A stretch of DNA of 64,000 nucleotides. It comes from Citrifermentans bemidjiense Bem (GTDB lineage: Bacteria; Desulfobacterota; Desulfuromonadia; Geobacterales; Geobacteraceae). Position 1 is the first letter of the stretch. Each line of letters begins with the position of its first letter. The notes beneath the pieces were generated by a model. That model was not told where the DNA came from and did no database searches. It worked only from the letters and a program-made list of their open reading frames with translations. The DNA lies in NCBI RefSeq assembly GCF_000020725.1, contig NC_011146.1:2045501-2109500 (forward strand). Reading direction: 5' to 3'. The translations under genes were made by a program, and so were the position numbers. Positions 34,599 through 42,856 of the stretch are shown here, piece after piece.

Positions 34599-37500
34599 AT
34601 GAAGAAGCGTAACGCAATACTCACCGCAACCTTAGGAATCCTCTTGTACACGAACGTCGCCTCTGCCGCAGTGTTGTTCTCCGACGATTTCGATTCCCGC
34701 AGCGATTGGAGCCCGGCACAGGGGGCTTCCGGTGCTACCTGCATCCCAGGGCAGAACTGCGCCACGCCGATCCCGGATGGCTACTACGATTACCGCGTGG
34801 CGGGAACCGAGGCCTGCAGCAACACCGACGGCAACCACAATACCCTGAACATCAATGGTCAGCACCCCAGGGGGGGAGCCGGCAAGAGCTTCATGATGTG
34901 GAACGAGCCCTGCTACAGCAGGAGCGGCAGCTGGGGATCCGACGGCCTCCTGGGCATCGATTTCGCCCCGCAAAACGAGGTGTACGTCAGGTATTGGGTC
35001 CAGTTCCAGCCGGACTGGAGGTGGAATGGCGACGGCTCCATCGATGGGCTGGCCTTGGGTACGGCAAACCCGAGCCCGATGCAAAAGTTCATGCACATCT
35101 CCCACCTGGACCCGACGAACCCAAACCTCTGGGATTTCTTCAGCGGCACCCAAAACAAGCCTCGCTTCACCCCGCAGCTCGCCAAATTCGGCGGCGGCAG
35201 CTATCGGCTTCAGTTCAACCTCCCGCATTCCCCTTTGACTGCTGCACGTGATAGTTCCGCCTCTTTCACTACTAATGTATACCTCGGCGCTGCCCCTCTC
35301 GACATGAACGTACCGGGCCCCGCCGGTTTGCCGGCAGCTCCGCGCGACGGCGGGTGGCACAGCTTCGAGTTCTACGTCAAGCTGAACAGCGCAGGCGGGG
35401 TCGCCGACGGTATCTCCAAGGTCTGGTACGACGGCGCCCTGGTCGAATCGACCACGAACGTGGTGTGGGTTCCCTTAGGTGACGACCCGGCGCAGTGGAA
35501 GTGGAATCACGCCTGGCTGGGCGGCAACAACGCCAACCTCTACCTTCCGGCCAACGAGCAGTGGTACGCCATAGACGACGTGGTGGTGAGCACCACCTAC
35601 AGCGGTCCTCCGGCGCAGCCGTTGAGCCTGAGCGCCGCAGCCGTCGCGGCAAACACCGTGAGCCTGAGCTGGAGCGCCGGTAGCAACGGGGTCGCGTATA
35701 ACGTAGACGGCTACCGCATCTACTACGGCAAGGACGCCTCCAACTTGGACATGAAACTGGACGCGGGGAACGTGCAGCAATACGACATCTCTTCCCTCGA
35801 CCCCTCCACCAAGTACTACTTCGCGGTCTCCGCCTACAGCAAGGGGAGCTACGACAGCAACGACAACGAAGGTATGCGCTCGGTGACGGCAAGCGCGACC
35901 ACCGCTTCCGGTGCTGCCATCGCGGTTGCCGATGCGGTTGCACCGGTGGATTCCATCTCCTCGCCGGCTAACGGCTCCACCGTGAGCGGCAACGTGACGG
36001 TGAACGTGGCAGCCAGCGACAACGTGGCGGTCAGCAAGGTAGAGCTGTACCTGAACGGTTCCATCTTCGGCGTGGTGGGTTCGGCTCCCTACACCCTGAG
36101 CTGGAATACGGCCAACAACCCCAATGCTACCTACACCCTGACCGCGAAAGCGTATGACGCAGCCGGTAACGTGGGGCAGACAACGAGCTCCGTGGTCGTG
36201 AAAAACGCAGTCGCAGTCCTCGATGCTTCGGCCCCGGTGATCGGCTCCTTCACCATGCCCGCTTCCGCCACCTCGCTGACCGTTCCGGTTAGTGCCTTTG
36301 CCGCCAGCGACGACATCGGCGTCACCGGCTACCAGATCACCGAGAACGCGACGGCCCCGGCGGCAGACGCCACCACCTGGAAAACAAGCGCACCGACCAG
36401 CTTCACCTTCTCCGCAGCAGGTTCCCGCACCGCCTACGCCTGGTGCAAGGACGCCTCCGGCAAGGTATCGGCAGCCAAGACCGCCCTGGTCAGCATCACC
36501 ATCGCCACTGCCGACACGGCCGCCCCGGTGGTCGCCTTCACCTCTCCGGTGGACGGTTCCAAGGTCAAGGGGACGGTAACCGTGTCCGCCAACATCACCG
36601 ACAACGTCGCCGTGAGCAAGGTCGAGTACTACGTGAACGGCCTGCTCAAGCTGACTTCCACCTCCGCGCCCTACTCGGTTCCCTGGGGCACCACCAACTA
36701 CCCCGACGGCTCCAACACCATCATGATCAAGGCCTATGACGCAGCCGGCAACGTCGGTCAGTCCAGCGTCACGGTCATCGTCGCCAACGACGCGATCGCG
36801 CCGTCGGTCTCCATCGTCTCCCCGGTGGCAGGCTCCACTATCGGCGGCACGGTATCGGTATCGGCAAACGCCAGCGACAACCTGGCGGTTGAGAGGGTAG
36901 AGCTCTACCTGAACGGCGCGCTGGTGGCGACCTCCACCGCGGCTCCCTACGGCTTCAGCTGGAACACCGCGAATGCAGCAAACGGCTCCTACACGGTGAG
37001 CGCCAAGGCTTATGACGCAGCCGGCAATGTCGGCCAGGCCTCGGCAACGGTCAGCGTATTCAACGACACCACCGCCCCCTCGGTCGCCATCTCCTCCCCG
37101 GTGGCAGGTTCCACGGTGAACGGTACCGTCAGCCTGTACGCCAATGCCAGCGACAACGTTGGGGTGACCAAGGTCGAGTTCTACCTGGACGGCGCCCTGC
37201 AGGCGACCTCCACCGCGGCTCCCTACGGCTTCAGCTGGAACACCGCGAATGCAGCAAACGGCTCCTACACGGTGAGCGCCAAGGCTTATGACGCAGCCGG
37301 CAATGTCGGCCAGGCCTCGGCAACGGTCAGCGTATTCAACGACACCACCGCCCCCTCGGTCGCCATCTCCTCACCGGTGGCAGGTTCCACGGTGAACGGT
37401 ACCGTCAACCTGTACGCCAATGCCAGCGACAACGTTGGGGTGACCAAGGTCGAGTTCTACCTGGACGGCGCGCTGCAGGCGACCTCCACCGCGGCTCCCT

Positions 37501-37889
37501 ATGGTTTCAGCTGGAACACGACGACCGCAGCCAGCGGGACCCACACCCTGAGCGCCAAGGCCTACGACGCGTCCGGGAACGTCGGCCAGTCCGCCAGCGT
37601 AAGCGTCAACGTCGTGAACGACTCGGTGGCCCCGGTGATCAGCGTGAGCGCCCCGACCAAGGACTACCTAACCTCCAGCAAGCTCCCCATCTCCGCCTCC
37701 GCGACGGACAACGTGGCAGTCGTCAAGATGGAAGCTTACGTGGACAACGCCCTGGTGATATCCACCAACAACTCCTCTTTCAGCGTCAGCACCAACATTG
37801 CGAAGGGGGTCCACACCGTCACCATCAAGGCCTACGACGCCTCCAACAACGTCGCAGTGTTCAGCAAGACGGTCAACAGGTTCTTCTAA
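34599..37889 (+). CDS. Large secreted concanavalin-like/Fn3 protein with many Ig-like repeats
   Basis: 1096 aa. Signal peptide about 1-23 (ILLYTNVASA|A). Then come the shared concanavalin-like domain, an Fn3 domain, one Ig-like domain, the SFTMPASATSLTVPVSAFAA module, and five further Ig-like domains of about 92 residues (e.g. AISSPVAGSTVNGTVSLYAN). The last one is divergent and ends in NRFF. Two of the repeats are almost identical at the DNA level. The start is ATG 34599, with AAAGGAGATAG upstream, rather than the more upstream in-frame codon inside the terminator. Expression should need sigma-54, an activator and cyclic AMP-GMP. It looks like an extended stalk carrying a glycan-binding head. 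Confidence 0.87.
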   Translation: MKKRNAILTATLGILLYTNVASAAVLFSDDFDSRSDWSPAQGASGATCIPGQNCATPIPDGYYDYRVAGTEACSNTDGNHNTLNINGQHPRGGAGKSFMMWNEPCYSRSGSWGSDGLLGIDFAPQNEVYVRYWVQFQPDWRWNGDGSIDGLALGTANPSPMQKFMHISHLDPTNPNLWDFFSGTQNKPRFTPQLAKFGGGSYRLQFNLPHSPLTAARDSSASFTTNVYLGAAPLDMNVPGPAGLPAAPRDGGWHSFEFYVKLNSAGGVADGISKVWYDGALVESTTNVVWVPLGDDPAQWKWNHAWLGGNNANLYLPANEQWYAIDDVVVSTTYSGPPAQPLSLSAAAVAANTVSLSWSAGSNGVAYNVDGYRIYYGKDASNLDMKLDAGNVQQYDISSLDPSTKYYFAVSAYSKGSYDSNDNEGMRSVTASATTASGAAIAVADAVAPVDSISSPANGSTVSGNVTVNVAASDNVAVSKVELYLNGSIFGVVGSAPYTLSWNTANNPNATYTLTAKAYDAAGNVGQTTSSVVVKNAVAVLDASAPVIGSFTMPASATSLTVPVSAFAASDDIGVTGYQITENATAPAADATTWKTSAPTSFTFSAAGSRTAYAWCKDASGKVSAAKTALVSITIATADTAAPVVAFTSPVDGSKVKGTVTVSANITDNVAVSKVEYYVNGLLKLTSTSAPYSVPWGTTNYPDGSNTIMIKAYDAAGNVGQSSVTVIVANDAIAPSVSIVSPVAGSTIGGTVSVSANASDNLAVERVELYLNGALVATSTAAPYGFSWNTANAANGSYTVSAKAYDAAGNVGQASATVSVFNDTTAPSVAISSPVAGSTVNGTVSLYANASDNVGVTKVEFYLDGALQATSTAAPYGFSWNTANAANGSYTVSAKAYDAAGNVGQASATVSVFNDTTAPSVAISSPVAGSTVNGTVNLYANASDNVGVTKVEFYLDGALQATSTAAPYGFSWNTTTAASGTHTLSAKAYDASGNVGQSASVSVNVVNDSVAPVISVSAPTKDYLTSSKLPISASATDNVAVVKMEAYVDNALVISTNNSSFSVSTNIAKGVHTVTIKAYDASNNVAVFSKTVNRFF
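36927..37510 (+). repeat. Near-identical 276-bp tandem repeats encoding Ig-like domains
   Basis: The marker CCTCCACCGCGGCTCCCTA recurs at 36931 and 37207, and (with one change at its 3' end) at 37483, exactly 276 bases (92 codons) apart. The intervening sequence is almost unchanged between copies, pointing to recent duplication or gene conversion. Confidence 0.9.
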
Positions 37890-37940
37890 GCACCGAGCCG
37901 GAAACGCAAGGTCAAAGGGGAGCTTACAGGCTCCCTACAA

Positions 37941-37973
37941 AAAAATCCCCGCACCCTCGCGGGGATTTTTTTT
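37941..37973 (+). terminator. Intrinsic terminator after the 1096-aa protein gene
   Basis: Stem AAATCCCCGC/GCGGGGATTT with a short loop and T runs on either strand, so it may act in both directions. Confidence 0.88.
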
Positions 37974-38040
37974 GTCTATCACTCCGCGTAATCCGCGTAC
38001 ACGTCTTCTGTCGAGGCAGTCCGTCCCGAAATGAATGCAT

Positions 38041-38072
38041 AAAAAAAACCCGCTTCCGAAAAAGCGGGTTTC
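38041..38072 (-). terminator. Intrinsic terminator of the PEP-CTERM gene
   Basis: AAACCCGCTT (minus strand) pairs with AAGCGGGTTT around a short loop, with a U tract on the minus-strand transcript, 35-66 bases after the stop codon. Confidence 0.88.
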
Positions 38073-38106
38073 ATGACGAACCGATCAAAAGAAGCGATAT
38101 GACTCA

Positions 38107-38760
38107 TTACGCTCTGCGGCGCCATAAGCACATGCCAGCGAGTCCAGCCCCAAGAAGAAAGATGGTGGAAGGCTCCGGTACGGCATCCACCCTGACATTG
38201 TCCAGGGCGGCTCCCCATGCCTCGTCAGGGTTCAACGAGTTGGTGATGTCGCCGAAGAAGAGTTCCGCGCTGTCGCTGCTCGCTACGAAATCGAAATATT
38301 GGGTAACCCATCCCATGTTCTGATGGGTGTTGCCTGCTTGCTCGAAGGTGAAGGAATGGGTGGTGAATATCTCGCCCGTCGACACGCTGACCAACGATTT
38401 GTTATAGGGTCTGTCGGGGTTGCCGGCCATGTCGAACTGCACGCGGTATGTCTGCCCAGCTACGGTGTCGAACGCGGTCCCTACTATCAATCCGTGCTGG
38501 TAGTTGCCGGCCAGATCGATACTTTTGGTCCCTTCGCTCGCTTGCCAGTAGGTGTTGATCCAGTCGATGGAGCCATCGACGACACTCCAGCCGTCGATGA
38601 TGTTCGTGCCGGCACCAACTGTGACAAATGGTGTCGATCCGGGATAGAAACCGTCCTCGAAGCTGCCGTTCGCTATCAAGTTGGCCTGGGCTATGCCAAT
38701 ACTAGCCAAAAACACGATAGACGTGATTGCTAAGGTGACGGCCTTTCTCAAAGTATTCAT
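38107..38760 (-). CDS. PEP-CTERM-anchored secreted protein (choice-of-anchor-like domain)
   Basis: 217 aa. Signal peptide about 1-26 (ASIGIAQA|N). The mature domain begins NLIANGSFEDGFYPGSTPFV, and its pattern (IIDGWSVVDGSIDWI, DLAGNYQHGLIVGTAF, GAALDNVRVDAVPEP) resembles choice-of-anchor/DUF642-like beta-sandwich domains. The C-terminus is a textbook sorting signal: VPEPS, a hydrophobic stretch (TIFLLGAGLAGMCLW) and RRRA. It is therefore a substrate for the exosortase at 41267. A sigma-54 promoter precedes it, fitting control by the PrsK/PrsR pair. Ribosome site AGGAGAG lies just upstream of the ATG. Confidence 0.93.
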   Translation of the reverse strand: MNTLRKAVTLAITSIVFLASIGIAQANLIANGSFEDGFYPGSTPFVTVGAGTNIIDGWSVVDGSIDWINTYWQASEGTKSIDLAGNYQHGLIVGTAFDTVAGQTYRVQFDMAGNPDRPYNKSLVSVSTGEIFTTHSFTFEQAGNTHQNMGWVTQYFDFVASSDSAELFFGDITNSLNPDEAWGAALDNVRVDAVPEPSTIFLLGAGLAGMCLWRRRA

Positions 38761-38800
38761 GGCGGCTCTCCTTTTTCGGGGTGATAAAAACGGGCTATTG

Positions 38801-38817
38801 CAGCATAAATTGTGCCG
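38801..38817 (-). promoter_or_regulatory. Sigma-54 promoter of the PEP-CTERM gene
   Basis: On the minus strand CGGCAC-AATTT-ATGC keeps the GG-N10-GC spacing and matches eight of ten consensus bases. Start of transcription would be near 38791, about 30 bases before the ATG. The rest of the gap to 39013 shows nothing clear. Confidence 0.7.
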
Positions 38818-39013
38818 TAACTGTAAGTAACCGTTTTTTCTGCACTTTTGCTCTTATGGCTTCCGCGTGGTTTGTAAAGATTGCCGACAGCCGTGACCCG
38901 GTACTTGCTGCCGGGCGAGACGTTATCCATTTAAAAACCTTCACTTGTGGCGGGAAAGCCATTTAAGGCGGGATGTAAGGTAACCCGACATTAAAAGAGG
39001 CACCAGGCGTCTT

Positions 39014-40228
39014 TCAGGGAACTGCCCCCGCCCGGGCACCTTTTGCGGCACTGCGCAGGTAGAACGCCGGCGCGAGCCAGCCGGCGAGCGCCAAGAGCGC
39101 CTGGGTCAGGTCGGGGATGCGACCGGGGATCGCTAGCTGCTGCCACTCCAGCAGGAAGACGAAGCTAAAGACGGCTGCCGCTCCCGGCCAGACCGCCCCC
39201 CGCGCTTCTCCCCGCCCCAGCGGGAAGAGGAGCGACATCGCCGCGAAAGGCCACACTCCTTCCAGTATGCTCCCGAAACCGCTCAGCTCGTGAGCCAACT
39301 GCCCCTTAAACGGTATCCAGCTGATACCTGCCGCCACACTCCCCACACCCGGTTTCAACTCGTAGCAGGCGAAGCCGGCGACAAGCAGCAGACACCCCAT
39401 TAGACGCCTCGATTTCTCCCCCAAAAAACCCGCCGCTAAAAGTAGCGGAACCCCAGCGAACAACCCCGCCAAAGCCTCCAGGGAGAGCTGGTGCCCCTGG
39501 ATGAAGATCTTGGCGCAGAGAACGCCCGCCGCAAAGAACGTGAAAAGCGGGAGGGGAAGGGCGCGCCGCCGGAAGGTCTCCTGCGCCACCACCCCGAGCC
39601 CGGCGAGATAGAAAAAATAGGTGCCTGCCTGCGCCAGGTCGAAGCGCGACAGGTCGTTGGCCGTGTACCAAAGCGGCTTGAGCCCGTTCTTGATCCCTCC
39701 AAAGTCGAGCGAGGGGACGAAGGGTGCCCATTGGGAGGAAAGCCAGAGCAAAAGGACGCAAAGGCCAAGCTCCCCCCGGATTCCCGCGGCGAGAAAGCTC
39801 GCCCGCCAGCGCGACCAGGCCCCTTCGGGCACGGCCGCTTGCTGCCAGCAAAGCGCAAGGAGCGCGCCGGCGGAGGTTCCCGCGGTGTTGGTGCAGAGGT
39901 CTACGACGGAGGGGGTGCGGTCGGGGAGGAAGGCCTGGGTAAATTCCATGGCGAAGCTGAGCGCGCTCCCGCCGAATACCGCGCAGAGAAAGGGAAGGGC
40001 CAGACGCCCGTCATCCCGGCGGAACAGGCGGAAGAGAAGATAGCCCAAAGGGACGTAGGCGATGACGTTGACCAGGAGGTCGCTCTTGGAGACGTGGTCG
40101 GGAAGCTCGAAGGTGCACCAGACGAAAAGGCCGGCGCCGGGGAGGCGCCAGCCGCTGAAGGGGAAGAGGGAGGCGTAGGCGATCAAGAGGACGCAGGCCA
40201 AGGCCGGAAGCAGCGCTTTTCGGTTCAA
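39014..40228 (-). CDS. VanZ-like integral membrane protein
   Basis: 404 aa with about ten hydrophobic segments. The N-terminal part has the VanZ pattern: YASLFPFSGWRLPG, HVSKSDLLVNVIAYVPLGYL and MEFTQAFLPDRTPSVVDLCT, with a following NTAGTSAGALLALCW. The C-terminal half is an additional set of membrane helices. VanZ-like proteins are common in exosortase loci, where their role is not established. The start is TTG at 40228 after a GGGGGAG ribosome site. It lies 29 bases downstream of the Crp-like gene on the same strand and probably shares its transcript. Confidence 0.85.
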   Translation of the reverse strand: MNRKALLPALACVLLIAYASLFPFSGWRLPGAGLFVWCTFELPDHVSKSDLLVNVIAYVPLGYLLFRLFRRDDGRLALPFLCAVFGGSALSFAMEFTQAFLPDRTPSVVDLCTNTAGTSAGALLALCWQQAAVPEGAWSRWRASFLAAGIRGELGLCVLLLWLSSQWAPFVPSLDFGGIKNGLKPLWYTANDLSRFDLAQAGTYFFYLAGLGVVAQETFRRRALPLPLFTFFAAGVLCAKIFIQGHQLSLEALAGLFAGVPLLLAAGFLGEKSRRLMGCLLLVAGFACYELKPGVGSVAAGISWIPFKGQLAHELSGFGSILEGVWPFAAMSLLFPLGRGEARGAVWPGAAAVFSFVFLLEWQQLAIPGRIPDLTQALLALAGWLAPAFYLRSAAKGARAGAVP

Positions 40229-40257
40229 ATGCTCCCCCTTTGTGTCGGCGCCCGTCC

Positions 40258-40974
40258 CTAGTGCCTGGCCCGCTGCTGGTGGAAGGGGTGGTTCAGTAAA
40301 ATGGCCTTGTTCTGCAGCACGGAGATAACCCCGGACCTCTCCAGGGTCCTCAAGACCCGGCTCATGGTCTCGCGGGTGACGGACGCGTAGCTCGCCATCT
40401 GCTGGTGGGTCATCTTCACGTCGATGATGATGCCGCGGTCGTCCCGCACGCCGTAGAGTTCCCCCAGGCGGTCCAGAAGCGAGATAACGCGGTCCTGCGC
40501 GTTCTCGGCGTTGAAGGAGAGTATCCTGATCATCTCCCAGGAGTCCCTGAGCCTGCCGCAGAGCAGTTCGATGATCTTGCGGCGGATCCCCTCGTTGCTC
40601 ATCAGGTGCTTTTCGAAGTCGTCCTTGTGCAGAAGGCCTATCACCGACTCCTCGTGGGCGATGATGGTGGCGGGCGAGGTCTTGCCGTCCAGAAGCGACA
40701 TCTCTCCGAAGAAGTCGTTCTTCTTGTGGATGGTGATGATCTGCTCCTTGCCGTCTTCGTTCAGTTTGACCACCCGCACCTTCCCCGAATAGATCAGGTA
40801 CATGTAGTTGCTGGTGTCTTCCTCGTAAAGGACTATCTGTTCCTTATCGTAGTCCTGCTTCCGGAAGAGCCTTTCCACCAGTTCGATTTCGCCGGGCTCG
40901 AGGGTGGAAAAAAAGGGGATGCTGCTGATGATGCGCGCCTCTGCTTTTTGTTTTTGCCCTGCCTGCCGAGTCAT
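40258..40974 (-). CDS. Crp/Fnr-family transcription regulator
   Basis: 238 aa. An N-terminal cyclic-nucleotide-binding-type domain (FFSTLEPGEIELVERLFRKQ, YSGKVRVVKLNEDGKEQIIT, DFFGEMSLLDGKTSPATIIA) is followed by a dimerisation helix. The C-terminal winged helix has the recognition segment MTHQQMASYASVTRETMSRV. No FNR-type cysteines are seen, so an oxygen-sensing cluster is unlikely. It is divergently transcribed from the exosortase gene and is a candidate regulator of the locus. The effector is unknown. Confidence 0.9.
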   Translation of the reverse strand: MTRQAGQKQKAEARIISSIPFFSTLEPGEIELVERLFRKQDYDKEQIVLYEEDTSNYMYLIYSGKVRVVKLNEDGKEQIITIHKKNDFFGEMSLLDGKTSPATIIAHEESVIGLLHKDDFEKHLMSNEGIRRKIIELLCGRLRDSWEMIRILSFNAENAQDRVISLLDRLGELYGVRDDRGIIIDVKMTHQQMASYASVTRETMSRVLRTLERSGVISVLQNKAILLNHPFHQQRARH

Positions 40975-41131
40975 CCGGTGCCTCCTCGTTTACATCTGAA
41001 TCTTGGTGCCGGCGAGCAGAGTGAACCCGGGGTTGCAACGGCACTTCATTGGCTTTGTTCCACACATTGCCGGAAAGCGTAAGGGCGGTGTTGGCACTTG
41101 CCGACGCGTAATTGACTGTTTGCGAAATTGC

Positions 41132-41170
41132 TTCATTGTGTATTGTCAGAGTCCGGTTTAACACAATGAA
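41132..41170 (+). repeat. Perfect 10-bp inverted repeat between divergent regulator and exosortase genes
   Basis: TTCATTGTGT (41132-41141) and ACACAATGAA (41161-41170), separated by 19 bases, lie in the 292-bp gap between the Crp-like and exosortase genes. A smaller inverted repeat, ACACT-GTAA-AGTGT, lies near 41205. They could be operators. Confidence 0.6.
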
Positions 41171-41266
41171 TTAATACTTGTCAATTTGTCCTTCACACTG
41201 TAAAGTGTAGCATCCAAAATCGACCCTGTTATTAGCCCACCTGTTGCGGATTCGAGGTTATCTCCA

Positions 41267-42112
41267 ATGACAGTCGCCGAGTGTTTGAAACATCACAGGG
41301 TGCAGTTTCTTTTGGTGCTGTTGATACTGGCCGCCGTTTACTGGAGCGTTGTGCCTGAGATGGTTCAGCAGTGGTACGAGGACGAGAACTATTCCCACGG
41401 TTTCGTCGTCCCCCTGATCGCCGGGTATTTCGCCTACGAGCGCCGCAAGGATCTGGCCTCCGTGCTGGCCGAGCCTTGGTGGCCCGGGCTTTTGCTGGTG
41501 GTCGCCGGCCTTATGCAACTGGTGGTGGGTTGGCTTGGCACCGAATTTTTCACCATGCGCAGTTCCCTTGTGGTCACCCTTTGCGGGATGACCCTTTTTT
41601 TATTGGGAAAGAGGCTGTTCCGGCTCATGCTGCTGCCGCTTGCCTACCTCCTTTTCATGGTGCCGCTCCCCTACATCATCTACGACATGGTTGCCTTCCC
41701 CCTGAAACTATTCGTGACCCGCGTCTCCATAGCGACGCTGAAGCTCATGGGGGTGGTGGTGATGAGGGAGGGGAACATCATCATGCTCCCCTTCACCACG
41801 CTGGAGGTAGCCGACGCCTGCAGCGGCATCAGGTCGCTCATCTCGCTCCTCGCGCTTGCGGTCGCCTACGCCTTCTTCCTGGAGATGGGGCAGTTGCGCC
41901 GGGGCCTGCTGATCCTCGCTGCCATACCTATCGCCATATCGGCCAACGCGCTCAGGGTGATCGGTACGGGGGTCCTGGCCCAGTACTGGGGCGCCAGGGC
42001 CGCGGAAGGGTTCTTCCACGAGTTCGCGGGGCTCGCGGTCTTCGTGGTCGCCATCGCGCTCATGATCGGGCTCGGCTCTTTGCTGTCGCGCGGTAAAGGG
42101 GGTGCGGCATGA
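41267..42112 (+). CDS. Exosortase (membrane transpeptidase of the PEP-CTERM sorting system)
   Basis: 281 aa with about eight membrane helices. The catalytic triad of the family is complete: Cys185 in VADACSGIRSLISLLALA, Arg230 in ANALRVIGTG and His251 in FFHEFAGLAVFV. The early NYSHGFVVPLIAGY and the LLFMVPLPYIIYD segment are also typical. It cleaves PEP-CTERM proteins and probably transfers them to a carrier. The EpsI part is a separate gene downstream, not fused. The subtype (A-like or D-like) cannot be fixed by eye. Confidence 0.93.
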   Translation: MTVAECLKHHRVQFLLVLLILAAVYWSVVPEMVQQWYEDENYSHGFVVPLIAGYFAYERRKDLASVLAEPWWPGLLLVVAGLMQLVVGWLGTEFFTMRSSLVVTLCGMTLFLLGKRLFRLMLLPLAYLLFMVPLPYIIYDMVAFPLKLFVTRVSIATLKLMGVVVMREGNIIMLPFTTLEVADACSGIRSLISLLALAVAYAFFLEMGQLRRGLLILAAIPIAISANALRVIGTGVLAQYWGARAAEGFFHEFAGLAVFVVAIALMIGLGSLLSRGKGGAA

Positions 42113-42735
42113 AGGCGCATTTCCTGGCGATCTACCTGCTTCTCGTTGCGGCCGGTCTTTACCTGCACCTGCACAGCGACCTGAGCGTCCCCATCAACCG
42201 CCCCTTGCAGCAGTTTCCGGCCGCGGTGAACAGCTGGCGCATGACCGACGAAGGGCAGCTCTCCGGGGAGGTCCAGAACGTGCTCAAGGCCTCCGACGTC
42301 CTGATCCGGCAGTACCAGGGTCCGCAGGGGGAGAAGGTGCAGCTATACATCGGCTATCACGGCGGCGGCAAGGGGGGAGGGGAGATCCACTCGCCCAAGC
42401 ACTGCCTTCCCGGCAGCGGCTGGCTGGAGCACTCCAGTAACCGCTACACCATAAAGGCCGGAAAAGACGACCTGAACCTGGTCCAGGCGGTGTACCAGAA
42501 GGGGGAAAGCAGCGAATTCTTCCTCTACTGGTACCAGGTGCGCGGCAAGAGCCTCTCCGAGGAATTCTCGCTCAAGGGGCAGCAGATTCTGAACTCGGTA
42601 TTGCACCGGCGCCGCGACGCCTCCTTCATCAGGGTTTCCATCCCCTTCCAGGGGGATGAGCGGCAGGCCAAGGCCGTAGGGGAGCGCTTCGTAAAGGAGT
42701 TCCTCCCGGCGATACGGACCTTCCTGCCGAGCTGA
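42109..42735 (+). CDS. epsI: EpsI, exosortase-associated protein
   Basis: 208 aa. One N-terminal membrane anchor (MKAHFLAIYLLLVAAGLYLH) precedes a periplasmic domain with LQQFPAAVNSWRMTDEGQLS, VQLYIGYHGGGKGGGEIHSP and KHCLPGSGWLEHSSN, the conserved EpsI core including the cysteine/histidine pair. In many species this is fused to exosortase; here it overlaps that gene by four bases. Its biochemical role is unknown. Confidence 0.92.
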   Translation: MKAHFLAIYLLLVAAGLYLHLHSDLSVPINRPLQQFPAAVNSWRMTDEGQLSGEVQNVLKASDVLIRQYQGPQGEKVQLYIGYHGGGKGGGEIHSPKHCLPGSGWLEHSSNRYTIKAGKDDLNLVQAVYQKGESSEFFLYWYQVRGKSLSEEFSLKGQQILNSVLHRRRDASFIRVSIPFQGDERQAKAVGERFVKEFLPAIRTFLPS

Positions 42736-42856
42736 GCCTCCCGGCGCGGCTCTCCATCTGCCTCATGGCGATGGCGGCGCGGGTAGGGCGGCAATGGAAC
42801 TGCAGCGCGATAAATTCATTTTGGCGGCCTTGGTGCCGCAATTTCAGGAGGACGAC

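Noticed and set aside
38299-38733. 144-codon plus-strand open frame
   Set aside because: Antisense to the PEP-CTERM gene, which has a signal peptide, sorting signal, ribosome site, promoter and terminator.
41089-41108. TTGGCAC-TTGCC-GACGC resembling a sigma-54 promoter ahead of the exosortase gene
   Set aside because: The GG and GC elements are 11 bases apart instead of 10, and the -12 bases do not match.
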